Shown: positions 17,913-26,322 of the stretch, piece by piece | Layout of the letters: each line of letters opens with the position of its first letter | Numbering within the stretch: the stretch's first letter is position 1 | Origin: Bacteroidota bacterium | GTDB lineage: Bacteria; Bacteroidota; Bacteroidia; Flavobacteriales; Weeksellaceae | Reading direction: 5' to 3' | Length of the DNA: 64,000 nucleotides | NCBI GenBank assembly: GCA_023399595.1 | Contig: JAEWOR010000063.1 | Location: 1-64,000, forward strand | Translations under genes and position numbers: made by a program | Notes under the pieces: model-generated | Told to the model about the DNA's origin: nothing | The model's input: only the letters and a program-made list of their open reading frames with translations | Database searches by the model: none

Positions 17913-17955
17913 GGTTATCAACTAACTTCTAAAATCTAACCTCTAACTTTTATAA
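17913..17955 (+). repeat. TCTAAC word-repeat spacer between murC and ftsQ
   Basis: CTAACTTCTAAAATCTAACCTCTAAC-type words repeat with a 6-8 bp period (about 17920-17945). The 10-mer TAAAATCTAA here (17930-17939) also occurs in the murE-mraY spacer (11335-11344). Confidence 0.45.
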
Positions 17956-17959
17956 GAAT

Positions 17960-18868
17960 ATGAAAAACAAATACAGAATATTAAAAATTTTTATCACAGT
18001 AATCATTCTAGGGTTTCTGTTGAGCTTCTCGTTGACGAGATTCAGCAACCAAAAGATGAAGGATAATAAGATTTCTGTAAAGCTTAATAGCGATGGAAGT
18101 AAGGTGTATTTTATTGATGAAAATGACATTAAGAAAATTGTAGATAAAGAAAATCCGTCTCGAAGAATTGGAGATATCAATATCCCAGAATTGGAGAAAA
18201 AAATTAATGGTCTTCCAGCGGTAGATTCTGCAAATGTTTATCTCAATCTTAATGGAAAACTGAATTTAGATGTAAAACAAAGAGTTCCAGTTTTCAGACT
18301 CAATAAAGATGGAAAAGATTTTTATGTGGATCAGAAAGGTGTAGAATTTCCTACTTATTCCAATTATTCTTATCCATGCATGTTGGTGACAGGTGATGTT
18401 AAAAAAGAAGAATATGAAAAATTGGCTGAACTGATTTCTAAAATAAATCATGACGATTTTAGCAAAAAATATTTCATAGGTATCTCAAAACATAAAGACG
18501 ATTATCATTTGTTGACCAGCGATGGAAACTACAAAGTGGAAATAGGAGATTTAGATAATATAGATTTTAAAGTAAAAGGTTTTAAAACTTTTGTAGAGAA
18601 ATATTTAGTTTATCAAGATCCCCAAAAATATAATAAAGTATCTGTAAAATACAACAATCAAATTGTGGCAACACTCAATCCAAATTTTAAGGAGAATGAT
18701 AGTATTTTGCAGGTTGGTATGAAAGAAGTTGCTAAAAATCCAGATCTCACACCAAAGAAGGAAAACAGCACAATACCAACAAAAAAACAAGAATCAGGAA
18801 CTAAAACAAGTTCTGAAAAAAAGAAAAATACAAACGAGAAAAATAAATTAACGAAGCCCAAAGCTTAA
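17960..18868 (+). CDS. ftsQ: Cell division protein FtsQ/DivIB
   Basis: 302 residues. One membrane segment (about 8-26, IFITVIILGFLLSFSL), then a POTRA-like region (about 35-110, ending in GKLNLDVKQRVPVFRL, the typical end of POTRA in FtsQ) and a beta domain, with a Lys/Thr/Ser-rich disordered tail of about 50 residues. FtsQ links early and late divisome proteins in the periplasm. Position directly before ftsA and ftsZ supports the call. Confidence 0.92.
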   Translation: MKNKYRILKIFITVIILGFLLSFSLTRFSNQKMKDNKISVKLNSDGSKVYFIDENDIKKIVDKENPSRRIGDINIPELEKKINGLPAVDSANVYLNLNGKLNLDVKQRVPVFRLNKDGKDFYVDQKGVEFPTYSNYSYPCMLVTGDVKKEEYEKLAELISKINHDDFSKKYFIGISKHKDDYHLLTSDGNYKVEIGDLDNIDFKVKGFKTFVEKYLVYQDPQKYNKVSVKYNNQIVATLNPNFKENDSILQVGMKEVAKNPDLTPKKENSTIPTKKQESGTKTSSEKKKNTNEKNKLTKPKA

Positions 18869-18893
18869 TCAAAAATCAAATCGATATAAACAA

Positions 18894-20258
18894 ATGGAAA
18901 ATCAAGAGTATTCTGTAGGACTGGACATTGGGACAACAAAGATTGTTGCCATTGTTGGTCGGCGAAATGCACATGGAAAAATTGAAGTCCTAGGTGTAGG
19001 TAAAGCCAAAAGTCTTGGAGTTCACAAAGGTATTGTGAACAACATTTCTCAAACCATCAATTCCATTAAAACTGCGGTGGCAGAAGCTCAAGCCAGCGCT
19101 GGAGTCCCAATTTCTAAGGTAACTGTAGGTATTGCAGGGAAACACATTCGTTCTTTGCAGCATTCAGATTACATTATGCGTGAACATCCAGATCAGTACA
19201 TCACAGAAAAGGATATTGATGCATTAAAAAATCAAGTTAAAAAATTGGTGATGCTTCCTGGTGAAGAAATTATTCATGTACTTCCACAAGAGTACAAGGT
19301 AGATTCTGAAGGGGAAATTCAAGAACCAATTGGTATGCACGGAAAACGTTTGGAAGCGAATTTCCACGTTGTAGTAGGACAAATGGGAAGCATAAGAAAC
19401 ATTGCAAGATGTGTAAGAGAAGCAGGCCTTGAAATGGAAGCTTTAACCCTAGAACCTTTAGCATCTTCTGAAGCGGTCCTTACCAAAGAAGAAAAAGAAG
19501 CAGGCGTTGCCATCATTGATATAGGAGGTGGAACAACGGACATCGCTATTTTTAAAGACAATATCATTCGTCATACTTGTGTAATTCCTTACGGAGGCGG
19601 AATTATTACTGAAGATATTAAAGAAGGCTGTTCTATCATCGAGAAACATGCAGAACAACTTAAAGTAAAATTTGGTTCAGCCGTTCCAGAATTAGAGAAA
19701 GATTCTACTTTTGTTACCATTCCTGGTTTACACGGAAGACAAGACAAAGAAATCTCTCTTAAAACTCTAGCTCAAATTATCAATGCAAGAGTGGAAGAAA
19801 TTCTTGAGATGGTGAATACAGAGTTAAAAGCCTATGGAGCTTTTGAACAAAAGAAAAAATTAATCGCGGGAATTGTTTTAACGGGTGGTGGTTCCAACTT
19901 GAAACACCTTCGTCAACTCGCTAATTACACTACAGGTTTCGATAGCCGTATTGGTTTCGCCAATGAGTATATCGCCAATGACAAAAACCAGTTCCTAAAA
20001 GGTCCTGAATATGCAACGTCAATTGGTTTGTTAATGGAAAGTTTAAAAATCCGTGACAAAAAAATATTTATACCTGCTGAAGAAATTCTTGAGGTTGTAA
20101 ATGATACTAACGAAACCGTTGTAAATAAAGAAGAAAACATAGCAACAGAAGAAATAGCTGTTAGAGAAATAGAAAATACTGACAAAAAGAGCAATAAACT
20201 TACTTTCGGTCAATCACTAATGGAGAAAGTGAAAAAATTCTTTGAAGAAGTTGAATAA
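18894..20258 (+). CDS. ftsA: Cell division protein FtsA
   Basis: 454 residues of the actin-like family. VGLDIGTTKIVAIVG (about 8-22) is phosphate loop 1, the SHS2/1C domain follows (about 85-165), and IIDIGGGTTDIAIF (about 207-220) and LTGGGSNLKHL (about 328-338) are the remaining nucleotide-binding motifs. The C-terminal SLMEKVKKFFEEVE can form the amphipathic membrane-targeting helix that tethers FtsZ. It is 20 bases upstream of ftsZ. Confidence 0.97.
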   Translation: MENQEYSVGLDIGTTKIVAIVGRRNAHGKIEVLGVGKAKSLGVHKGIVNNISQTINSIKTAVAEAQASAGVPISKVTVGIAGKHIRSLQHSDYIMREHPDQYITEKDIDALKNQVKKLVMLPGEEIIHVLPQEYKVDSEGEIQEPIGMHGKRLEANFHVVVGQMGSIRNIARCVREAGLEMEALTLEPLASSEAVLTKEEKEAGVAIIDIGGGTTDIAIFKDNIIRHTCVIPYGGGIITEDIKEGCSIIEKHAEQLKVKFGSAVPELEKDSTFVTIPGLHGRQDKEISLKTLAQIINARVEEILEMVNTELKAYGAFEQKKKLIAGIVLTGGGSNLKHLRQLANYTTGFDSRIGFANEYIANDKNQFLKGPEYATSIGLLMESLKIRDKKIFIPAEEILEVVNDTNETVVNKEENIATEEIAVREIENTDKKSNKLTFGQSLMEKVKKFFEEVE

Positions 20259-20278
20259 TTATTAAAAAGACAAAAAAT

Positions 20279-22171
20279 ATGGAAAATATAGGAACACAAG
20301 GATTTTCATTTGATTTGCCAAAAGGAAATTCTTCAATTATAAAAGTGATTGGTGTTGGTGGCGGTGGTAACAACGCACTAAAACACATGTACGAAAAAGG
20401 AATCCACGGAGTAGATTTTGTAATCTGCAACACGGATGCTCAAACCTTGGATAATAACCCAGTTGCCAATAAAGTTCAGTTAGGAATAAGCATGACAGAA
20501 GGACTTGGAGCCGGTGCTGATCCAGAAGTTGGTGAAAAAGCAGCTATCGAAAGTATTGATGATATTAAAGCTGCAATGGGACAAAATACCAAAATGGTTT
20601 TCATTACTGCAGGTATGGGTGGTGGAACTGGAACGGGTGCAGCTCCCGTTATTGCTAAAGTAGCTAAAGAAATGGGTATCCTTACCGTAGGTATTGTTAC
20701 TGTACCTTTTAGTTTTGAAGGGAGAAGAAGATTGGAGCAAGCTGAACTAGGTCTAGAAAAGCTAAGAAATAATGTAGATTCACTTATCGTTATTAATAAC
20801 GACAAACTTCGTCAGCAATTTGGTAACCTTGGTTTCAAATCTGGTTTCTCAAAAGCGGATGAAGTATTAACGAACGCTGCAAAAGGTATGGCGGAAGTTA
20901 TTACGGGTTATTTTGATGTAAATATTGACTTTAGAGATGCTAAATCTGTTCTTCAAAATTCAGGAACAGCATTAATGTCTAACGGTATTGCTTCTGGCGA
21001 AAATAAAGCTGAAGAAGCTGTTAAAAAAGCATTGGATTCCCCATTATTGAACGACAACAAAATTACAGGTGCTAAAAACGTACTATTGTTAATTAGAAGT
21101 GGTTCCGAGGAAGTTACTATGGACGAGATTGGTGTTATCATGGATCACATTCAAGAGGAAGCAGGTAACACAGCAGATATTATTTTTGGAGTTGGATCGG
21201 ATGAAGAATTAGGAGATGCAGTGAGCGTTCTTGTTATCGCAACAGGTTTTTCTAACGATAATAAAAAATTTGCAGGACCAACTGAGAAAATTAAAATCAG
21301 TTTGAATGATACGGTTGCAGATTCTTCTAAACCATCGCCTTTCAAATCTAAGCAAGAAAGAGAAATCTCTAATAATGCTAATGATTTCGGGAAAACGAAT
21401 TTTTTTAAGCTAGAGGATGAAGACAGCAATTCTCCTCAGTTTAAAGTGACAACTGCTGAACAAATGGTGGTAGAAGATGAAGTAGCTACAGAAGTTAAAT
21501 TCTTTGATTCGGAAGAAACTCTGGAAACTGAACAAAACTGGAACAACGAACAAGATGAGCGTTCTTTCGATTTGTTCTCTTACGAAGAAGATGCTAATGA
21601 TTTGGAAGCTGAATCTTTCTCTTTTGAAGTGGAAGGTAAAAAGGAAGACAATCCTTTCCCAACTTCTTCTTCTTTTTCAGAGGAAAAACCAGTTGAATTT
21701 AATTTTTTCGTTAATGAACCTATCAATGAACCTCAAATTGAATTAAGTCAGCCTAAAAATGAAGTTCAAGAACAACCTGTTCAACAGTTTGAAACTTCAT
21801 TTACACCTGCAAAAGAGGAAATTAGAGAGGAAGTAAAAACAGAAGCAAGAGAAGAATTCCAAGTTCCAGCATTTAAAACGCAGGAAGAAGTTTCTGTAGA
21901 TTATCATGAAGAAACTGAGTTTACATTCATTAATAAAACATCTTCTGAAGACAAAATATCTGAAAGAAGAAATAAATTAAAAGAATTCAATTCAAGATAT
22001 CAAAATTTTGATGCAGTGAGTGAATTTGAAAGCGTTCCTGCCTTCAAAAGAAAAAATATTTCTATTGACGGAAGCAATGCATCCGACCAAAACAGAAGTT
22101 CTTTTTTATCTGAAAGAGAAGGCTCTATGCAGGTAAGAGAAAATAAGTTTTTGAACAAAGACGTAGATTAA
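20279..22171 (+). CDS. ftsZ: Cell division GTPase FtsZ with long C-terminal linker
   Basis: 630 residues against about 380-400 for E. coli. Residues 15-330 hold the tubulin-like GTPase: IGVGGGGNNAL (about 21-31), tubulin signature GGGTGTGAAP (about 115-124), and the T7 loop NVDIDFRDAKSVL (about 214-226). The remaining about 290 residues are acidic, low-complexity linker rich in Glu, Ser, Phe and Asn, ending NKFLNKDVD, where the FtsA-binding tail is expected. FtsZ forms the cytokinetic ring. Long linkers are known in Bacteroidota and other groups. Confidence 0.98.
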   Translation: MENIGTQGFSFDLPKGNSSIIKVIGVGGGGNNALKHMYEKGIHGVDFVICNTDAQTLDNNPVANKVQLGISMTEGLGAGADPEVGEKAAIESIDDIKAAMGQNTKMVFITAGMGGGTGTGAAPVIAKVAKEMGILTVGIVTVPFSFEGRRRLEQAELGLEKLRNNVDSLIVINNDKLRQQFGNLGFKSGFSKADEVLTNAAKGMAEVITGYFDVNIDFRDAKSVLQNSGTALMSNGIASGENKAEEAVKKALDSPLLNDNKITGAKNVLLLIRSGSEEVTMDEIGVIMDHIQEEAGNTADIIFGVGSDEELGDAVSVLVIATGFSNDNKKFAGPTEKIKISLNDTVADSSKPSPFKSKQEREISNNANDFGKTNFFKLEDEDSNSPQFKVTTAEQMVVEDEVATEVKFFDSEETLETEQNWNNEQDERSFDLFSYEEDANDLEAESFSFEVEGKKEDNPFPTSSSFSEEKPVEFNFFVNEPINEPQIELSQPKNEVQEQPVQQFETSFTPAKEEIREEVKTEAREEFQVPAFKTQEEVSVDYHEETEFTFINKTSSEDKISERRNKLKEFNSRYQNFDAVSEFESVPAFKRKNISIDGSNASDQNRSSFLSEREGSMQVRENKFLNKDVD

Positions 22172-22179
22172 TTAAATGT

Positions 22180-22260
22180 ACTAATGTAACAGTTTACCAA
22201 TTTACCAATGATTGTTAAACTGCTACATTGTTAAATTGTTACATTTTTTAAATTGAAAAT
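22180..22260 (+). repeat. Word-repeat spacer between ftsZ and the YqeY gene
   Basis: AATGTA, TTTACCAA (two tandem copies around 22193-22208) and ATTGTTAAA (two copies around 22210-22238) followed by TGTTACATT repeat through the 97-base spacer. No gene or strong terminator is seen. Confidence 0.45.
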
Positions 22261-22268
22261 TTAAAAAA

Positions 22269-22715
22269 ATGAGTTTAGAAAATACAATCAGTGAGGCTAT
22301 AAAAACAGCCATGAGGGAGAAAGACAAAGTAGCTTTGGATTCTCTTAGAGCTGTAAAAGCGCAAATTCTTCTTTTGAAAACTGAAGCTCGAGGAGTAGAG
22401 GTTTCTTTCGAACAAGAAATTGCCATTTTACAGAGAATGATTAAACAACGTAAAGATTCTTTTGAACAATTTGCAGCGCAAGGAAGACAAGATTTAGCAG
22501 ATGTGGAAGACGCGCAAATGAAAGTAATAGAGAAGTTTTTACCACAACAACTTTCTACGGAAGACTTAGAAGCGGAAATGAAGAACATTATTGCCCAAAC
22601 AGGAGCTGAATCTATGAAAGACATAGGTAAAGTAATGGGTGTAGCTTCAAAATCCTTAGCTGGAAAATCAGATGGCAAAAGCATTTCTGAAATGGCTAAG
22701 AAACTTCTTTCGTAA
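22269..22715 (+). CDS. GatB/YqeY domain-containing protein
   Basis: 148 residues matching the stand-alone YqeY family: an N-terminal helical part (MSLENTISEAIKTAMREKDK), IAILQRMIKQRKDSFEQF (about 55-72) and the C-terminal helical tRNA-binding-like domain with MKDIGKVMGVASKSLAGKSDGK (about 114-135). YqeY proteins resemble the tail of the GatB amidotransferase subunit; their role is unclear. It commonly follows ftsZ in flavobacteria. Terminator about 110 bases downstream. Confidence 0.92.
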   Translation: MSLENTISEAIKTAMREKDKVALDSLRAVKAQILLLKTEARGVEVSFEQEIAILQRMIKQRKDSFEQFAAQGRQDLADVEDAQMKVIEKFLPQQLSTEDLEAEMKNIIAQTGAESMKDIGKVMGVASKSLAGKSDGKSISEMAKKLLS

Positions 22716-22824
22716 AAGTGTTTCGAGATACGAGATGCGGGCTTTGAAAGTTCTATAACTCAAGCCTCAAATCCCGAAACTCCACAGCACGGATATTCAA
22801 CCTTTGCATATCGATTTGATTAAG

Positions 22825-22857
22825 AGTCCGAAGTGTTTTTACTTCGGGCTTTTTTTG
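22825..22857 (+). terminator. Terminator at the end of the dcw region
   Basis: AGTCCGAAGT (22825-22834) pairs with ACTTCGGGCT (22841-22850), 10 bp with one wobble, followed by seven T. It closes the run of genes that begins at mraZ. Confidence 0.85.
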
Positions 22858-22931
22858 ACAAATTGTCCGAAATAGATATTTGGTATAATTCTAATAGAAT
22901 CTTATGCATCAATAAGATTGATTTTATTTTT

Positions 22932-22939
22932 TAAATTTG
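22932..22939 (+). promoter_or_regulatory. -7 box of the bacilliredoxin gene
   Basis: TAAATTTG matches TAnnTTTG and ends 28 bases before the ATG at 22968. No clear -33 box. Confidence 0.55.
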
Positions 22940-22967
22940 TACTAGTAAATAACTTAAATATAAAAAT

Positions 22968-23378
22968 ATGTATCCAACAGATTTAGTAATGCCTATGAAG
23001 GCTGAACTTACAGATAAAGGTTTCCAAGATTTAACAAGTCCAGAAGCGGTAGAAAATGCATTAAAACAACCTGGAACTACACTTTTAATGATTAATTCCG
23101 TTTGTGGTTGTGCGGCAGGAGCTGCAAGACCAGGAGTTATTTATTCTTTAAAAGGAGACAAAAAGCCAGATCATATCACTACAGTTTTTGCAGGTTTTGA
23201 TACTGAAGCTGTAGTGGAAGCGAGAAAACATTTAGCACCATTCCCTCCAAGCTCACCATGTGTGGCACTTTTTAAAGATGGAGAATTGGTTCACATGCTA
23301 GAAAGACATCATATTGAAGGAAATCCAGCAGGAGCAATAGCTGCAAACCTTCAAGCTGCTTATGACGAATATTGCTAG
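22968..23378 (+). CDS. BrxA/BrxB-type bacilliredoxin
   Basis: 136 residues, the size of the YphP/YqiW family. The C46-G-C48 motif in NSVCGCAAGAARPG is the family's CGC redox site. In Firmicutes these proteins remove bacillithiol from protein thiols; bacillithiol or a relative is also reported from Bacteroidota, so a similar role is inferred. Thioredoxin-like fold, cytoplasmic. It has its own promoter and a strong terminator, so is monocistronic. Confidence 0.93.
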   Translation: MYPTDLVMPMKAELTDKGFQDLTSPEAVENALKQPGTTLLMINSVCGCAAGAARPGVIYSLKGDKKPDHITTVFAGFDTEAVVEARKHLAPFPPSSPCVALFKDGELVHMLERHHIEGNPAGAIAANLQAAYDEYC

Positions 23379-23398
23379 TCAATACGCACAATAAATAT

Positions 23399-23434
23399 AA
23401 AAATCCGTTACGAAATTTTGTAGCGGATTTTTTT
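23399..23434 (+). terminator. Terminator of the bacilliredoxin gene
   Basis: AAATCCGTTACGAAA and TTTTGTAGCGGATTT (23401-23430) pair over 15 bp with two wobbles, followed by a T run. Confidence 0.88.
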
Positions 23435-23612
23435 ATTGGTTTTGTAGCTTAAATGAGCTATACGTCTTTGTTTATACTTATTTTCAATAGGCTATTGAAT
23501 AATTCTTACTTTGCGTTTAAATTATCGCAATGGTAAACAAAGTTTTGTTCAAAACAAGCCTGTTTCCCCCTAACAACACTTTATTTTTATTACAAACGGT
23601 CTTGTTTTTGAG

Positions 23613-23736
23613 AAAATACAATTGTAGGAAGTCTTCTGCAATCTGCGGGAAACAAAATACAATGTACGGAGGTCTTACACAAGTTGCGGGAAATAAAAGT
23701 AATTTTACTTTTATTTCCCGCAACAATGTTTGTAAG
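23613..23736. repeat. Tandem 41-bp repeat ending in a 20-bp perfect palindrome
   Basis: Two direct copies start at 23613 and 23654 (both AAAATACAAT..., with GTCTT and TGCGGGAAA in common; about three quarters identical). The second copy runs into a perfect inverted repeat: left arm 23683-23702 (GTTGCGGGAAATAAAAGTAA), two bases, right arm 23705-23724. An outer CTTAC/GTAAG pair (near 23674 and 23732-23736) extends it. This looks like a non-coding mobile or structured element; no transposase is nearby. Confidence 0.75.
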
Positions 23737-23986
23737 TAATTCATAATTTATTTGTACATGATTACAATAAACTTTATTAATAAGGCAATAAAAACGTATT
23801 AAAATTATGAAAGTTATATTGGGGTGACTCAATGCCCAAAATTTAGCAAGTCTTGCTCAAAGAATCATCAACTTATCTAAACAATTTATTATACGCTGAG
23901 GGGGAATTGTAATGTTGGCTTAGGGGATTTTTTATTTTTTTTAAAACATAATGCGGTTCAGACTTTTATACGTCTTCAATTATTTT

Positions 23987-23994
23987 TATATTTG
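23987..23994 (+). promoter_or_regulatory. -7 box directly before the GH3 gene
   Basis: TATATTTG matches TAnnTTTG and ends 3 bases before the ATG at 23998, so the transcript would be leaderless if this box is used. Confidence 0.5.
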
Positions 23995-23997
23995 GGA

Positions 23998-25512
23998 ATG
24001 GCAACTAAGGCACTTTTTAACACCGTGGTCAATTGGTTTATCAAACAAAGGATAGATCAAATAGAAAATTTTATTAAAAACCCTATTGATGTGCAAAACG
24101 GTATTTTGTTTTCGCAACTTTTTCATGCCGAAGAAACAGAATATGGTAAAAAGCACGGTTTTAATTCAATTTCCAATTACCAGGATTTTAAAAATAAAGT
24201 TCCTATTGTTAACTATGAAGACATTGAACCTTTTATAGAAAAAGCCAGACAAGGGCAAAAAGATGTTCTTTGGCCGGGAGTTATCAAACATTTTGCAAAA
24301 TCTTCTGGAACAACCAATGCTAAAAGTAAATTCATTCCTATTTCAGATGAAAGCCTTGTGAATTGCCACATGAAAGCGGGAAAGGATATGGTTTCTATTT
24401 ATGCTAATAATCATCCCGAAAATCAGCTTTTTAGCAGTAAAAACCTTAGGTTGGGTGGAAGTGCAGAACTGTATCAGGATTTCAATACTAAGTTTGGCGA
24501 TTTATCTGCAATTATTATTGATAATCTTCCTTTTTGGGTAGAAATTACCACAACACCGAGTAAAAAAGTTTCTCTCATGTCTGAATGGGAAAGCAAACTA
24601 AAAGCCATGGTTTCTGAAGTGAAAAATGAAGACGTAGGAAGTATTATTGGAGTTCCCAGTTGGATGATGGTGCTTTTGCAAAGGGTTTTAGCCGAAACGG
24701 GACAGAAAAACATAGGTGAAGTTTGGCCTAATTTAGAAGTTTTCTTCCATGGTGGAATTAGTTTTAAACCTTACAGAGAGCAGTATAAATCATTAATTGG
24801 TAGAAAGATTAATTACTACGAAATTTATAATGCTTCCGAAGGTTTCTTTGGAATTCAAGACAGATCAGATTCTGACGAAATGCTGTTGATGTTAGATTAC
24901 GGAATCTTCTATGAGTTTATTCCAATGGAGGAATTCCATTTATCAAATCCCAAAGTTTTAAGTTTAGAGCAAGTAGAAGTGGGAATAAATTATGCTGTTG
25001 TTATTACTACAAATGGCGGTTTATGGCGTTATATGATTGGTGATACTGTAGTTTTTACTTGTGTGGATCCTTTTAGAATTAAAATTTCGGGGAGAACCAA
25101 ACATTATATCAATGCTTTTGGAGAAGAATTAATGATAAATAATGTAGAAACTGCTCTTTCAAAAGCTTGTGAAGAAACAGGAGCAAGTATTACTGATTAT
25201 ACAGGTGCTCCCATTTTTATGCAAGAAGGCAAAAGTGGAGCTCATGAATGGATTTTTGAGTTCTCCAAACTACCAGATAGTCTTGAAAATTTCACCGATA
25301 TTTTTGATAATCTATTAAAGTCTTTAAACTCCGATTACGAAGCCAAGAGGTACAATAATATGACCCTCCAAAAACCAGTGGTGCATATTGCAAAACCTCA
25401 ATTATTCTACAATTGGATGGAATCTAGAGGAAAATTAGGAGGTCAGAATAAAGTTCCTAGATTAAGCAACGACAGAGAATATATTGATCCACTTTTAGAG
25501 ATGAATCAATAA
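23998..25512 (+). CDS. GH3-family acyl-adenylating protein
   Basis: 504 residues from the ATG at 23998. The AMP-binding motif KSSGTTNAKSKFIP (about 100-113), the YNASEGFFGIQ block (about 278-288, matching the GH3 ATP/AMP motif 2), and the C-terminal RTKHYINAFGEELMINNVE (about 363-381) place it in the GH3 auxin-responsive family, a branch of the firefly-luciferase (ANL) superfamily. Plant members conjugate acyl acids to amino acids. Bacterial members, common in Bacteroidota, have no settled substrate. No signal peptide. It stands alone. Confidence 0.9.
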   Translation: MATKALFNTVVNWFIKQRIDQIENFIKNPIDVQNGILFSQLFHAEETEYGKKHGFNSISNYQDFKNKVPIVNYEDIEPFIEKARQGQKDVLWPGVIKHFAKSSGTTNAKSKFIPISDESLVNCHMKAGKDMVSIYANNHPENQLFSSKNLRLGGSAELYQDFNTKFGDLSAIIIDNLPFWVEITTTPSKKVSLMSEWESKLKAMVSEVKNEDVGSIIGVPSWMMVLLQRVLAETGQKNIGEVWPNLEVFFHGGISFKPYREQYKSLIGRKINYYEIYNASEGFFGIQDRSDSDEMLLMLDYGIFYEFIPMEEFHLSNPKVLSLEQVEVGINYAVVITTNGGLWRYMIGDTVVFTCVDPFRIKISGRTKHYINAFGEELMINNVETALSKACEETGASITDYTGAPIFMQEGKSGAHEWIFEFSKLPDSLENFTDIFDNLLKSLNSDYEAKRYNNMTLQKPVVHIAKPQLFYNWMESRGKLGGQNKVPRLSNDREYIDPLLEMNQ

Positions 25513-25544
25513 GTATCAATTCTTTCTTAAAAAAACTAATTACC

Positions 25545-25642
25545 TTCACTTCGAGTTGATTTTTGAAAAAAATCGTATCGAGAAGTTTCCAAAACAAGGA
25601 TTCTCGGTACAAAATTCTTGCAGAATTTTACTCGAATTGACG
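25545..25642. repeat. REP-like element with two hairpins
   Basis: After the GH3 gene, CACTTCGAG, a hairpin (GATTTTT 25558-25564, loop GAA, AAAAATC 25568-25574) and GTATCGAGAAG are followed by TTCTCGGTAC, a second hairpin (AAAATTCT 25611-25618, loop TGC, AGAATTTT 25622-25629) and ACTCGAATTGACG. The TCGAG-type flanks bracket each hairpin. Similar cassettes are, to my recollection, common between genes in flavobacterial genomes; a genome search would settle this. Confidence 0.55.
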
Positions 25643-25675
25643 TTAAGTCTTTCGTTTAAGAATTTAAATCTTCAA

Positions 25676-26311
25676 CTAATTCTCTTCCGGTTTTAACCAA
25701 CCCAAAGCACCAAAATGTTTTTTAAACTTTTGAATTTTTGGTCCTACAACCGCACTACAATACGGTTGGGTAGGGTTTTCTTTATAATAACCTTGATGAT
25801 ACCCTTCCGCAGGATAGAATTTCTCTAAAGGAGCAATTTCTGTAACATATTTTCCTGGCCAAACGCCTGATGCTTCTGATTTTTGAATGGCAACTTCTGC
25901 TTTAAGTTTTTCTTCTGGACTCGAATAAAAAATTACAGATCTGTATTGAGTTCCAATATCGTTTCCCTGTCGGTTTAGTTGTGTTGGATCGTGCAAGAAA
26001 AAGAAGACGTCCATTAATTGCTCATAACTAATGATTGAAGAATCATAAGAAATTTCAACCACTTCCGCGTGTCCGGTGTTTCCTGTGCAAACCTCCTCGT
26101 AAGTTGGGCTTTTAGTATGTCCTCCTGCATAACCAGAAACAACTTGATCTACTCCTTTTAGCATATTAAAACAAGATTCTACACACCAAAAACATCCTCC
26201 GCCAATAACTAATTTTTTATCTGCTTTCATTTTTTTATTATTTGTTTCCTTCTTTTGTCCATTGCAAGCAGCAAAAAAGATGCAAATAATAAGAAGAAAT
26301 ATTTTTTTCAT
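25676..26311 (-). CDS. msrA: Peptide-methionine (S)-S-oxide reductase MsrA, lipoprotein form
   Basis: 211 residues. A lipoprotein signal (IICIFFAAC, lipidated Cys16) precedes the MsrA domain with GGCFWC (active Cys40) and the blocks SGYAGG, GHAEVVEISYD and GTQYRSVIFY. It reduces methionine-S-sulfoxide in proteins. The signal places it in the periplasm or on the outer membrane, repairing envelope proteins. It lies 11 bases after the ROK kinase gene and is probably cotranscribed. No MsrB domain is fused. Confidence 0.95.
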   Translation of the reverse strand: MKKIFLLIICIFFAACNGQKKETNNKKMKADKKLVIGGGCFWCVESCFNMLKGVDQVVSGYAGGHTKSPTYEEVCTGNTGHAEVVEISYDSSIISYEQLMDVFFFLHDPTQLNRQGNDIGTQYRSVIFYSSPEEKLKAEVAIQKSEASGVWPGKYVTEIAPLEKFYPAEGYHQGYYKENPTQPYCSAVVGPKIQKFKKHFGALGWLKPEEN

Positions 26312-26322
26312 TTTTTTTCATT

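Larger units (their letters stand above)
23435..23997. other. 563-base stretch without a convincing gene
   Basis: Between the bacilliredoxin terminator and the GH3 start there is no ORF with codon use or homology I would trust. It holds the tandem repeat and palindrome at 23613-23736, a T-rich tract around 23925-23942, and the GH3 -7 box at 23987. Short ORFs on both strands across the repeat arise from the repeated sequence itself. Confidence 0.6.

Noticed and set aside
22717..22824. Possible small gene or RNA between YqeY and its terminator
   Set aside because: Only word-like low-complexity sequence; no ORF over 30 codons with a plausible start.
23613..23736. Integron attC site or CRISPR repeats
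   Set aside because: No GTTRRRY/RYYYAAC core pair, no integrase, and no regularly spaced identical repeats with unique spacers.
23517..23832. Short ORFs on both strands of the repeat region
   Set aside because: Similar peptide strings appear in different frames because the DNA repeats itself; no signal for translation or conservation.
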